The notes below the pieces were generated by a model that searched no databases, was not told the origin of the DNA, and saw only the letters and a list, made by a program, of their open reading frames with translations. From Seriola aureovittata (lineage: Eukaryota; Chordata; Actinopteri; Carangiformes; Carangidae): DNA of 64,000 nt. The position numbers and the translations under genes are program-made. The DNA lies in the NCBI RefSeq assembly GCF_021018895.1, contig NC_079365.1, positions 14,707,501 to 14,771,500 on the forward strand, written 5' to 3'. Below are positions 25,368-41,400 of this stretch, one piece after another. How positions within the stretch are numbered: position 1 is the stretch's first letter; every line of letters begins with the position of its first letter.

Positions 25368-25666
25368 CTGCATGTTTCATAATTGTATTTACAGTGTGTG
25401 TGTTGGTGTGTTAATTAATTGTCAAAGCTTTTCCTGGTATTTCATGTGGATTATGATGAGCTGCTTCTGGCCTCCTGGTGGTTTCCTTTCATGTGTGTTT
25501 GTGTCAGTAGGTATTATCAGATTAGATAATCCTTTGATTTGAGAAATAGAGTCTGCATGATCAGCATTCTCAATATCATCACCTTTCCTCTCGCTATTTT
25601 CTCTTTCTTCCCCTCACTTCAGACTGACAGTCTGCTGGATTGTAATGGAAACAGTCAACACCTGAG
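25368..25666. repeat. ~300-bp duplicated segment, copy 2
   Basis: Near-identical to 13059-13354 in the same orientation, about 12.3 kb away. Both copies are preceded by CA-rich sequence. What follows each copy is different, so the duplication ends at GTCAACACCTGAG. Confidence 0.85.
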
Positions 25667-25758
25667 ACTGATGCAGAAGTGAACCAAAGAAGGAAACTGA
25701 TGGGAAGCATTATCACCAGATATTGTCTTGGGTATGATATCTGTCAATGTGTCCATAA

Positions 25759-25770
25759 ACACACACGCAC

Positions 25771-25845
<75 letters not shown>
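25759..25845. repeat. (CA)n microsatellite
   Basis: About 43 CA units with CG interruptions at the start. Confidence 0.95.
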
Positions 25846-25847
<2 letters not shown>

Positions 25848-25984
25848 GACATTCAAGTACAGAAGTAGATTACTCACCTATCTTTGACCTTTATGCTTTC
25901 TTAGCATAGTGTCATTACCAGAGAGTGCTGCATCGCTAAACAAAGGTCAAAATTTTAAAATAAGATGACAGTGTCCTCTAGTGG

Positions 25985-26612
25985 TGGATCATCACAGCTC
26001 TCCCTTTTTTCAGTGGTTCACTACAATCACAGATGCCATCTACCGGAAAGGGCAGAGTCGGCTTTTTTTCCTCAGGAAGCTCAGGTCCTTTGACGTCTGC
26101 AGTGAAATGCTGCACGTTTTTATCAGTCAGTGGTGGCCAGTGTGCTCTTTTATGCTGCAGTCTGCTGGGGCAGCAGCAGGTCAGACACGAACACAAAGAG
26201 ACTGGACAAGCTGGTAAAAAAAAGGCTGGGTCTGTGCTTGGCAGGAGTCTGGACTCACTCAGGACTGTTGTGGAGAGACGCATGCAATGTAAGATGGAAG
26301 CCATCTTGGACAATAGCAACCATCCTCTCCACAACATTCTGGCAGGACAGAGAAGCAGCTACAGGTTCAGCAAACGTCTCAACTTGCTGCACTGCAGAAC
26401 AGAGAGGTTCAGGAGATCCTTTGTTCCCACTGCCATCAGGCTATACAACACATCAGACAAAGGAAGTGGACTGATCTAATTATTATTGTTTATTTATTAT
26501 GAACTTAATTCATTCATTCATTCATTATTAATTTTCTATTATTATTATTATTATTATTATCATCAACAATGAGCTAATGGACACATGAATTTCCCCTAGG
26601 TGATAAATAAAG
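25985..26612 (+). mobile_element. 5'-truncated non-LTR retrotransposon (L2/Rex1-like LINE), 3' end
   Basis: The plus strand encodes the C-terminal part of a LINE reverse-transcriptase protein in three frames: TITDAIYRKGQSRLFFLRKL then RSFDVCSEML (26014-26115), MVASVLFYAAVCWGSSRSDT (26130 onward), then KKAGSVLGRSLDSLRTVVER, MEAILDNSNHPLHNILAGQR and FRRSFVPTAIRLYNTS (to about 26455). At least two frameshifts make it dead. The 3' end has the typical GAATTTCCCCTAGGTGATAA then AATAAAG and runs into a TATC array. The clade is inferred from the SRLFFLRKLRSF and HPLH...RSFVPTAIRLYN pattern of fish L2/Rex1-type elements. The 5' boundary is approximate. Confidence 0.82.
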
Positions 26613-26832
<220 letters not shown>

Positions 26833-27602
26833 AACCACACTGCGTCACTATTCCAGCATGTTATGTCAATGGTATAAAGATGAAAAATATCACTAATTAG
26901 TGGGGGGAGTGATCGAAGGCCAGAGGATTTTTCAAGCTCTAGCAAGGTTTTTAGATCAGTACATGTCTTATTTTTAGGGTATGAGGGATGTAGCCTACAA
27001 TGCTACAGAGTGACAGAAAGACTGAAACACTCACACAATGAACTTATATGCAAGAACATCAGAGTGGTTTGGTGAGGCAAATGATTACATTAATCATGCG
27101 TGATATTATTTGGGACATTACAAGGGTCAGGAGTAAGGAACATCAGAGAGGGGACAAGGCTCCATCATGACACTGCCAATGTATAGAAACTTGTCTGACA
27201 CAGCCAAAACATCTGTTATGTTGTTTAGTGGACTTTTTCTAATACAAATCCTTAACTTGTGAAACCACTCTTAGTTACTGTAACAACCCCCATCTGGTGA
27301 TAAAAATCACATGCAAGCTTTCCAAAGTCTTAGGAAATATACCCTGTTGATGTCATCAGGGTTATCTCAGTTTGGGTATGAGGCTTAAAGGTTTGAACAG
27401 TGTTTCACAAACTCTTTAACCATACTAGAGAGTCAGGATATCTCAGCCTTTGCTGCTTCGATTTTTAACCATTCTTCTCTTGTGAGATCCCAGTATGTAA
27501 GTGCAATACTTTATCACTGGAGTACCCCTTTAGTATAAACATGTGCAGGGACCAAATAAAACTAAACTGTATATCAATTCTTTCTAATCTTAAGATCATG
27601 AT
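26833..27602. other. Intergenic, nothing recognised
   Basis: No coding exon or known repeat recognised between the TATC array and the Tc1-like remnant. Confidence 0.5.
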
Positions 27603-28030
27603 ATACAATGCTGTGTAAAAGTCTTCGGCACTTAAGAATTTTAGATGATTCTCCATAGTGCAATACTATCAGTTATTGGTTCCAAATCTAGTCCACAACA
27701 TGACAACGACCCCAAACCCAGAGACAAGAAGAACAAGGAGGTCTGCAACAGAGGGGCTGGTCCCACATGAGCCCTGATTTAACATCATTGTCTGTCTGCC
27801 TGGGCTCACATAGAGAGACAGAGGACACTGCAATAGCTTAATTCCACAAGAACTGTAGGCAGTTCTTCAACAGCCTACCTGCCACATACCTTGAAAAAAC
27901 AAGTTTGCAAGTTTGCAAGTGTACCAAGGAGAACTGCTGCTGTTTTAAAGGCAAAGGGTGGTCACACTAAATATTGATTTAATTTAGTGTTTTCTTTTTA
28001 TTGCATTTTGTATGGAGTTAATTTATAAAA
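27603..28030 (+). mobile_element. Tc1/mariner-like transposon remnant
   Basis: The left end ATGCTGTGTAAAAGTCTTCG at about 27608 resembles the inverted terminus of fish Tc1 elements. A broken transposase 3' part follows: PQHDNDPKP (near 27695), then stops and frameshifts, where intact Tc1 proteins read QxDNDPKHT. GGTGGTCACACTAAATATTG at 27958 is the usual sequence near the end of Tc1 transposase. The right terminus is too degraded to place. Non-functional. Confidence 0.7.
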
Positions 28031-28129
28031 CTTGTTTAACTTATAAAAAATATATTTATCATGAAAGCATGGTGCCATACACTAAAGACCAAAACTGCCA
28101 GTATTTCCGCAGAAACAATGCAGCATATT

Positions 28130-28588
28130 ATTCAGTCCGTGATAAATATAACAGAAAGGTGTGATAGGTGGGCTGGGATCATTAATTAGCTGCGTCTGAC
28201 GTAAGACGCAGGCGTTGTTTTGGATGAGGAAGTGAAAGGGGAAGAGAGAAGCTGGGGTAGCAGGTAGTTAGCTCGCTGGCAGGCAAGCCTTCAGACAAAG
28301 TGCCAAATTTACACACCAGTTTTAGATAATCTGCCTCGCCAGTTTACGACACGGGTTTTGTTAGTGTTCACGCAAAGGGCAACTAATTTTTCAAAAAATC
28401 TGAAACGAGGCATTGCCAAATTAACGCTAGCTAACGAGTTGAGTGCCAGCGAGCTAGCTAGCTAGCTAGCTAACGTAACGCCTAGTTAGCCTCTGACGCT
28501 AACTGCTCTGAACAATAACAGCTAGTCAGCTTGCAGCCTGGTCCGGTACCGTCAACAAGTCTCCGCTCCGCTGTGATACAAGCTGAAA
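28130..28588 (+). promoter_or_regulatory. rab7a promoter and non-coding first exon
   Basis: CpG-containing sequence that breaks the AT-rich background. It has a near-perfect inverted repeat GCGTCTGACGTAAGACGC (28192-28209) with a CRE-like TGACGTAA at its centre, and an ETS site AGGAAGTG at 28227-28234. A GCTA tetranucleotide run lies at about 28452-28472. A consensus donor (CTGAAA/GTAAGT) at 28588/28589 ends the presumed 5' UTR exon, which joins the ATG exon 4.6 kb downstream. The transcription start is not defined by sequence alone. Confidence 0.6.
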
Positions 28589-31500
28589 GTAAGTTTTTGA
28601 GACGACAACAGTTTTGTCCGTATGTGTGGTATTTGCTCACTCATCATTCGCTCAGCGTCCTATTAACGCTAATGCTGCAACAGCTAACGTTAATGGTGGT
28701 GCAGTGTTTTTCGAGAAGCTCGTTGGCAAAAACAAGGCCGGCCTGTGGCTCCTCTGGGTCCACTCCAACAAGGAAGGAGAGCCGGGGAGACGAGGTCGGT
28801 TGGTCGGTCGAACAAAGCATCGAGAAAAAGGTGCCCCCCCCTTTGTCAAACGGTGACAGTGGGAATATTGATTTCTCTAAATACGTTAGTTTTTATTTGG
28901 CTTTCATGTACACATAAGGAGGGGTGCGGGGGCCTTCACCTCAAAACTACTAGTTTTTGGATTAGTCATTCGCAAAGGTGGGTTTTGATAACATTTGTCG
29001 ATGCTGGCAAGTGTCGACTTTTACACATTTCCTCTGTCAACAATATGTGCCAGAGAAATGATGTATATCTCTGCGTAATGTTGCCAGGCAGACTGGACTT
29101 GTGTTGTGTTTTTCTGTGTGAAATAGTTTTTGTTTCGGTTGTGACTCACGGTCACACAGGTACACGTCGTTCACTTTGTCTGTTTGATCAAATGCACTTG
29201 ATTTAATCATGTGATGTCGCAACAACGCCTATTACTTGTATCAGCAAGCTTGCTGGGATTGAAAGTAGCCAGACATAAAAGTCCTGTATTTATTATCGTT
29301 CTAGTACAAATGTTGTTTTAAACTGTCAAATAACTTCATTCATTTTTGCTTCTTTGGTTTTTAAAACCACATTTCTTATATGGGACGCAGAGTATAAACC
29401 CTGAGCTATGTCCCCTACTCAGTGATTTTGTCTTTAATGATTAATGGCAGTAGTCGACAACTGTTCCACAAACAGCTAATCTCAGGTTACTTTATACTGA
29501 AGTTTCACTCTAAAGTACCGGCCTGGTAGTTTGGATCAGCTGTAATTTGAGTTTTGCTCATATCCCATGAGGTGGCATGAATTGGTCAGTTCTTAAAATT
29601 TAGATGTTCAATTCAACTTATTTTGTTAATATGGTTAACATGCCTGATTGCTCTAATGTGCTATTATTTTAAAGTTATTGACTCACTGAATGGACTTCCT
29701 TGGGCAAACTGAGCATCTGTTTGTCACATGGGAATTGGTTAATCAGGAAACATGAAGATGACTTAACTTAATGACATGTGGAGATGGACAGAGCATTGAG
29801 AAACATTTGAACTCAGCTTTCCAAATCTATATTTAGTCTCAAGTTTGTTTGTGTCTGTTAGCATGCATGCACAATATTGGAGGTGATCTATGAAGTCCAC
29901 CTGTTTGTGCGAGTGATTTACAGGCAGGGGGAAACTGTGTTGGGGCTTTTACTTTAGTCCAACACATGGCAGTTTTTAACACATTTCTCAACATGAATCC
30001 ACACAGAGTTAGATTCTAACTCACTAGTACAGTGATCGAATTTGATGATGACAACTAAGAATGAAACAATTGTTTTGCTTCATGAGTTACTTCAATAATT
30101 TAAATGTATGGGACTGTAGGGGGGGTGCCAGACAGAGTTTACAAATTATAATGTCTCAGGACCAAATATACTTTTGTAATACCTGTTCTCTCTGCAGCAC
30201 TGCTGTGAAACATCAGATTTGTAAAATATTGTCATGCGCAATGGTGTAATAAAAACTTGCACAGTAATTTGAGCTGTTGCAAACTGCATGACATTGAGCA
30301 AACCACCCATGGCACATTGGCAGCACTGATTTCTGAATGCAGAATAAAAGCAAATATATTCATCCATACACAACAAATTATTTCACATAGACATGACCAT
30401 TTGAACAGTAATTGATATTGTCTAAGTGCAATACCATTACAGATGTTTTTCTTTATCTGTTTTCAGTTTGTCACAAAGCACTGATATTAGTATCAGTGAA
30501 ATCTGCTAGTTAATGTTGATGTTTTAATTAAATGAAATTAGGTGGTCAGTTTGGTGAGAGAGATCCACCTGATTTCATACTGAATATCCTCTCAGAGACC
30601 AAAATCCAAATTTAGGAATCACTGTCTGACGCTCTGCTCTTTGTCAAAGGTTTAAGGTCTGAGCTGAGTTTGTTCTGTAATCATGTGACTGTGGTGTAAG
30701 CACACCTAGACTTAAGTGATATGCTGTTGTTCATCCTTCTGTCAGCTAGTCGTGCTTCACAGTATTGTAGTTACTGGAGTGCTGTACTTGTTCCATTTAG
30801 AAAGAATGCAGGTGTAGTTTTCCAGCTCCTGATGGGAACTGAAGTGTTTTGTGTTTTATAGGCTTAGTTTTAGAATTCAGTGTATCCGTTGAATCATAAT
30901 GTTAGTTTTTCATCTTTGAATCTTTAAAAAGATTAGTATTGTTTATGTTCTCTAATTGGGTTACACTAAAAGCCTGTTTGTGTTGGTTGATTGGCATGTC
31001 TGAAATGTCTTTTGTGACTTTTGACAATGGATAGGAAGTGAACAAGTTTCTGTTAAACCATTGTTTAACAGGTTTTTGTGCTTCACCAAAAACCAGTGGA
31101 AGTAATTGTGTTTCCACAAAACCAGTTACAGGACTGGTGATTAAAGACATGTTTGTGAACAAACGGCAAAGAATATCACAGTAATTGGCAATTATTTTGA
31201 TTGTTAAAGAATTGTTTTAGTAATTTTCTTAAGCAAAAATGCCAATATTTGGGATATATAGGATTTTATGCTTATCTTTGTTTTATTTGACAGCAAACTG
31301 AGCATCTTTGGGACTTGGACAAAACATACATTTAAAAATGCCACTTTCAACTACTTCTTGACATTTTGTTGACAAAACAGTTAATCTATTAATAAAGAGA
31401 AAATGGGAGCTTAATCAACAATGAAAATAATTGTTAGTTGCAGCCCTACATAACCATATATGTAATTGCCCTAAGTCACAGTTCAGATTGTTTTCATTGT

Positions 31501-33158
31501 TGTGAGGAAACACTCACAACACACATCATATTGTCATCAGACACCTGCTCCTGCTGCTGTTCTCACTGACAGTATGCACACCTACAATAGCCATTCTAGG
31601 TTTTTCCTCTTGTCAATAGCAATGTGCTGAAGTGTTTACTTGGCACAGATAAGACAAATGTGTGACAAAAGATAAAGAAGCCTCTTATGAAATCAAGGTT
31701 TATTTTAGTCTATTCGGCCTATTTGTGTGTGGATAACGTTTAGAGATAATCCCTCAAGACTGGAACATTTTTATTTTACTGTCCTGAAGTTTATTTTGTA
31801 ATATGAGTTTCTGCCATGAAACGTCTTAATGTTTTTATCTTCCATGAAATCTTGCAAGGCAGGAACAATACTGTAAATAGATAAAAGATGAAATGAATAA
31901 TAGGAGGGATTAAAGAGGAGTCTCTATCATGCTCCATGTCTCATACACCAATGATCAGGACACAGTACCTTAGCAAATCCTTTGTTTTATTTCAGCATTG
32001 TTAAGATCACAGTGATTGACCTAATGTCATATATGGCATCTTGGAACCGCTGATTTTAACATCAAGGAATTATATAATCTATCTCATTGCTCCTTCCTGG
32101 AATTTCTAAAATTGTACCGTCAACTTCCTCATATTTTGTCGAAACGTGGTTCAAAGAAGCATCTCCCACCTGCATTTTCAAAATTTTAAAATGAATCGCA
32201 TTAGCAGAAAGGGGAGGGTACATGATTTTCATCATTTTCATGCATAAATAATTTTCACTCATTTATGCATTTGGCAATATCTCAGATCTTGCTTTTTTTT
32301 AATTTTGCCAGTACTTACAGGAAATGATGCACTTCCCTGCTCACCGCATGCGAGCGTTCAGAATTTCCTAATGAACTACTACAACTACAGTTCTTGTTGA
32401 AAGAAACGTGACATACTGCATGTCTGATTGAGTGACTCAAAACACAAGGACAACATGTATATTGCTGCTTTTTTGGGAATACCAGAATTTTTTAATAATT
32501 ATATTTGAAGTCATTACATAGTGTGTTCACTTAAGTACATTTTCAGATTATTATTCATTTAAAAAATGACACCTGTGATACAATTACGTGTACATATGAA
32601 GATACAGACAATAAGGCTTTAAATAAATACACATGTACAGTATCCCTCAACCCATGTTGCGGTTGTGTATGCTGTTGTAAATGTTGGTCATTTATATCAT
32701 TGTCTATGCTATGTTTGAACATGTACAGAGATCAACACATGCTGTAGCAGGTTGTCTGCTCAGTGACAGCACTATCAGCAGAATATATCAGATGTGCCGC
32801 TTGGTTTGGATAGTCAGTCCTCTGGGAGGTAACTTCCTCTGGAGTGTAAGAGGAAAAGAGAAAGAATGATGTGTTCCTCGTGATTTCCCCAACAGCTTAG
32901 ACAGCACATGACTGGAATGAATGGTCTTCAAACCTGATTGGTCCATGTGCATAAAACTCTACACACTAATTTGTAGATTTTTTCCAATGGCCATGTCTGC
33001 ACAGAAACAGATTAACTTTTGTTTTGATTTTATTGACCCTCAACAATCAAAAAATGGTGATTAGGTTGTGACTTGCAATGAGTATGTCAGGAAGGCATTG
33101 TTTAGTACCCTCTATATGTTGAACTCTCTAAATGTTTTTGCTCTATGTCTTTCTGCAG
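28589..33158 (+). other. rab7a first intron (4.6 kb)
   Basis: No coding exon is seen. It contains a short inverted-repeat element at about 31180-31447, annotated separately. The rest is AT-rich unique sequence. Open frames at 28531-29206 begin in the non-coding exon and have no known domain. Confidence 0.6.
31180..31447. mobile_element. MITE-like fish repeat with GGGCTGCAACTAAC end
   Basis: The right end AATAATTGTTAGTTGCAGCC is the reverse complement of the GGCTGCAACTAACNATTATT terminus that I recognise from a very common fish repeat. The left end GGCAATTATTTTGATTGTTA near 31187 is its degraded partner. No coding part. A second degraded copy lies at 62286-62741. Confidence 0.6.
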
Positions 33159-33168
33159 CTGTGGAAAA

Positions 33169-36399
<3,231 letters not shown>

Positions 36400-37705
36400 A
36401 GGACAACTTGGACCATCTCTCTTGGCTTTCTGAACCACCCTGTCACCGGTTACATCACCTGCACCTTGCCCCGAGGGAAAGGACTTCCCTATTGGTCTTC
36501 CTCCTTCACACCACTGTTCATTCCATCGACACAACCCTTCACAAAGTACGCTGCACATGGATGTACCCCTCCCCCCATTTAGTACACAAATTAATACACT
36601 AGCGTACTCTTTGCTGACAAATCCAGTGCCCAAAGATCACACAAGAGAAGAATGACACCTCTTCTGACCTCACAGTCCCTGACTTGATAGTGAGTGATCT
36701 CCTGTCTTGCCCACCCACTGTTGCCCCCGACTTTCACACCGAGGGGGCAAGATGGAGCCATGTTCAAAGAGTGCAATTGGGAACTCTAGATAGACTGGCT
36801 AATGCTCTGTAATCTGAGACGACGTTGGCTAATGTCAGCATCCCAAGTATCTTATTTTCACTTTCTGTTTTCTGTTTGCTTTCCATCGCCTATCTGTCAG
36901 GAAATAATCGAGTTGAACTATATATATAAATATATATATTTTAATTGGCTGATGCTATTTCTCAAGCCAATCTGAAACACATACATGTTTTTTTGCACTT
37001 TCTTTTTATGTTTTTGCCTTTAAATGTTATAGAGGGATGACTGATTTTGGACAACATCAGCTACCACACACCTTTTGGTAAGCTTCAAATTATACCTACT
37101 CGCTTGTTTTCCCTGCCAAATATATCCTGAGAATCTGTCAAACAGTGATTGTTTTGCCTTTTCCCTTCAAGGTTGTGTGCTAATGGGTCTATAACTGCCT
37201 CACAATGCAGAAGAAATGTTCCGAAGTAGACATTAAGTAAAAGCTGATAACGCAGTCACAGTGTAAAACATGGATTAATTCTTGATATATTAATATTTGC
37301 CTTTTATGTAACATTACTTGTACTGCTACTATTACTGCTGTATGTGTTACGTCCTACATCAGACATCTTTCACTGGTATGGAATTACAATATGTGTCACC
37401 AACACAGCATACACCTGTCTTCTGTCATGTCTCTGTTATTGCTGTTCTCTCTATCTGCTTGTAGCTCAGGTTGGCTAAGTACTTAATATTTTTAACGGAT
37501 TGTGTATTACAGTGTATAGATGGTAAAGGTAAAAGGCGGATTGGTTTAACTGAAATGGATGTTCTCTCTTTCCATTTAAAGAAAAGATCCAACTTTTTGC
37601 CCTGGTATTACTCCTCCTTATAGAAAAAAAATCACTGCGATGCCAATGATGTTGTAAAAGAAAATTGGGATGTCAAATAATAAAACTCTTGAATATATCA
37701 ATGGT
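36400..37705 (+). other. rab7a 3' UTR
   Basis: About 1.3 kb after the stop, ending at a canonical AATAAA at 37679-37684. Contains an AT-repeat segment at about 36919-36942. No other gene is seen. Cleavage is expected near 37700. Confidence 0.7.
37679..37684 (+). terminator. rab7a polyadenylation signal
   Basis: Canonical AATAAA, 1.28 kb after the stop codon, with TGTGTCTCAGTTTCTGTTTT about 30 bp downstream as a GU/U-rich element. Confidence 0.7.
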
Positions 37706-38329
37706 CTAGCATTATGTGTCTCAGTTTCTGTTTTCTTTGGTTAACCTCTGACATTTTCTCAATGCATCAAGACTGTTCCTCACTTGCATATGTAAGATTT
37801 AATTATTTTTCTTTGCAGTTTCAAGTATTGACAAGTAGGAGTTGTATGATTGTGTGTTCTGCTTGGGTGAGCTGCACTGTTTGAAAAACCTGGTAAGTGC
37901 TCCCACACGTCATTTTGGTTGTGGAGGGAAAATTCTTTGTGTGTGTGTGTGTCCCATAAACAGTCAAATCTGCACATATTCAGTAAATCACTATACAAGG
38001 GTTCAAACTTCATCTTAGGCTACAAAGTCCTTAAGGCACACCACCAAATCCAAAACTGAAAAATTGTCTCCCATCTCAACATTATTCAGTTATTAATTTC
38101 ATAAGAATTTGATTATGAGAAAGTCTAGTACAGAAACAGACTGAAAAATCAAGTACCCTGTTAAATATGTATAAAGGTAGATTGGTTCAGCATGTGCGAT
38201 GAGCTTATTTTATGTTGAGGAATCTACATGAATTGTTCTACCTTTTTCTTTGAAGTGTAATCACATGAATTGTAGACCGATAGTATTTGCTGCTAATAGA
38301 TAATCTTTTGTAATGTTGGTGTTTTTTTC

Positions 38330-38447
38330 CGCAGCTTGATAACCGTGCCGCTCGGAGGCAGAGCAGAGTTCCGGTATGTTCACGGAAAAAGCCCTGACAA
38401 GTGTAGCTGCTTCCGCCTTTAGCCGCCTTTCCTGAAACAGAGAAATG
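38330..38447 (+). promoter_or_regulatory. arpc4 promoter-proximal region and first exon
   Basis: GC-richer sequence with an ETS-type site in reverse (CTTCCGCC near 38411) leads to the ATG at 38445-38447. The rab7a polyadenylation signal is only 0.65 kb upstream, so the promoter must be compact. The exact start site is not visible. Confidence 0.5.
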
Positions 38448-41400
38448 GTAAGAGAAATTGCATATAAGCTCATAAACTGACAGAGTTTAAAGTTACAAAC
38501 ATCAAACCTTGTCGCTTTTATCACTCGTCAACCAGCACTGCCTCCGCTTAGGGAGGCGCAGCTCGTGTTTTCCCACGGGTTTCATTTGGACTAGCTAAGC
38601 AGGTAGTTAGCTAACAGGCTAACGTTAATTTCCTTGCTAAGAGAAACAATCGAATTCATGTAATTCTACTGCGTTATATAAAGCGATGGAATCCCTGATA
38701 GAGTATTATTGTTGTGACGTACAAGGTTGGTTGTAGCACTTAAGTAAAGCTTTGTTGCTAAGTAATATAGAATGTTAACTACAATGGTGGACAAGGAAAG
38801 ATACTAGTGAACTGTGACTGCTGCTGCTGGTACCAGCTGGACTAATAATGTTAATGATAATGGAATCCGAGCATGTGTCGCAGCTTTGTTCCTAAGCTTT
38901 GAAAAAAATCTTCACTGCTAAATTATAATTTGTTGACACACACGAACACTTTTTACAATTCTGTCAGTGTTTCCTGTAATTCTCTTGTAGTGTGACACTG
39001 ATGCAAGGTTTTGGGTGTATACAGTTAAGTCTAAGGGTAGAGTGCTGAGCAGCATCAAGTCTGAAAAAGCCAGGCCATACTTAGCTTCGTGAGGCCAGTA
39101 TAAATTTTTGTGTATTAAAAACAAAGAAACAAACCATCAATTAAGTCTTTTATATTAATACACAACAAATATTTTGGATCCCTACATTTGGTTGTCAAAA
39201 ATTGAATATTGAGCATATATTATTCAAAAAATTAACCTGTCATCAGTTTTTCTAAAGACAAATGTTATTTGCCGCCAGGTGTCTGTAGCCAACAATGATA
39301 TTTGTATTTGGGGCACAAATAGCCAATGTGGCTATTTACACCTGGGTGTATATAGCAGGCCAGATGCAAGCACCCAGAGGCCTGTACTACGAAGCCAGTT
39401 CAATATTCCCAGGATATTTTTTAATTATTTGGCTTAACTGAACTTAACATTGGTCGTCCTGGATAACCTGTACTACGAAGCTGGATATCGACTGGCTTAT
39501 TTAATCCTTGGATTTCCTATCTGGCTATGAGCGCGTTAATGTGAAAGAGGCTATTGTTGTTAAATCATAAGCAACATTATCAGATCCATGAATAAAGCAC
39601 TTAATATAATATAAGAGGAAACACTGATACCTGCAGGTAAATTTGGTTATACCGACATCCAAAGTGATATTCATCAAGGTGAAATGTAAATGATATGATC
39701 AGATGACTAGAATAATTAATAATTTGTCTGATGATGAACAAACTATTGTGAATATGTGATGCAGATAAAAACATTTTTTAAAGTAATGTCATACTGTTGC
39801 TGCTGCCAAAGCAAAGAGCGAAGTAGTTGGGGACTGGTCAATTGGACTGAAGTATTCATTTTTAATCATAGAAAACATTTAAATTTGTTTGAATCATTTT
39901 TTTTAATAAAAGATATCAGAAGATTTAGTGTTTATTTCCATTTCATCACAAAATCTCCTAATGTTATTCTGAGCTGCTGTGAACAGTGTTTTATTGTGGT
40001 ATCAAATTTGGTATCAAGAATTGTGGTATTTCATTGATATTGGTGCACTGGGCAGGTTTTGATCTAATCCCCTGGAGCCTGTTAGGAGTTCAACATAAGT
40101 CAGCATGGTGATTTAAACCAGTGAGAAGTGAACCACTTTCGTAACCCTAAAAACTCAGGGTTAAAGCGGAAGTTGCCTCACTAACGTCAAATCCTGCTTC
40201 ATAGTACAGGCCTCTGGTGTCCGTCACCAACAAATTGAATTCATCAAATTTTTCATATCAAGACCAGTTTCATCGCATCATGGAGTCCAGGCTCATTAAG
40301 ATTAACTACAAGTTGTGTCATGTGCAGACCCAACAGAAACCACCAGGTCGAGACTCAAGACAGCTTAAGACCTTAGGCAATGTTATCAGATGAAGTGAAA
40401 CCAGGAAAGAGTTTGTGTTAAAAACTTGTTGATCCACAGGACCTTTCTCAAGTCAGTCCTCGTTGCACCTGCCTGTAGATTCAGATGCACTTTCCTTGAG
40501 GAGTGATTCTCATCTACTCTTCTTCGCTTTCCTTCCTCAGACGGCAACCTTGCGTCCATATCTCAATGCGGTGCGTGCCACTCTGCAGGCCGCCCTCTGT
40601 CTGGAAAATTTCTCCTCACAAGTAGTGGAGAGACACAACAAGCCAGAGGTGGAAGTTCGGTGAGTTTGTCTTCATAGCTCTGAGTGCCACTTTGGAGTTA
40701 TTAAAACCAAGCAGTACATTAAGCCAGAGTTAAATTAAAATCTGAACTAATTGTTTGTTTCTGCCCACTTCCAGGAGTAGTAAAGAACTGCTCCTGCAGC
40801 CTGTGATAATCAGCCGTAATGACAAGGAGAAGGTTCTGATCGAGGGATCCATCAACTCCGTCAGAGTCAGCATCGCTGTAAAGCAGGTCAGTCAGACTCA
40901 ACAGATGATGACACAGTAATTGGTGATTAATATAATAAAACGCAAAGATTAGAATTGTATCTGCAACACTGACAGATATTTACCTCAATTTGCTGCTCCT
41001 GCAGGCAGATGAGATTGAGAAGATTCTGTGCCACAAGTTCATGCGCTTCATGATGATGAGAGCAGAGAACTTCTTCATCCTGAGGCGGAAGCCAGTGGAG
41101 GTACGTGGATATTAAAAAATGGGTCTGCCAAATTTACAGGTCTTTGCAATGTCCCGAATGACCTGGAGTGATTAGAGCTCTTGAATGCTCCTTGAATATT
41201 CCAGTCAGTGGAGGCAGCAGAATTTGAGTGAAAGTCAGTGGTAGTTGCTAATTTATCATAAAGCCACAAATGTTGCCGTGTTTTTTGTTGTTTGTTTGGT
41301 CATTAAATCAAACACCCAGGAAGTGCCCTGGAAAATGATTTAGTAGTGGGAACGGTGAACTATTTTTGTCAGTTATTGCTACCATTTAAAGTTTAAAACG

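Noticed and set aside
26033..26479. 148-codon open frame as a host gene
   Set aside because: It is the dead C-terminal part of a LINE protein with frameshifts.
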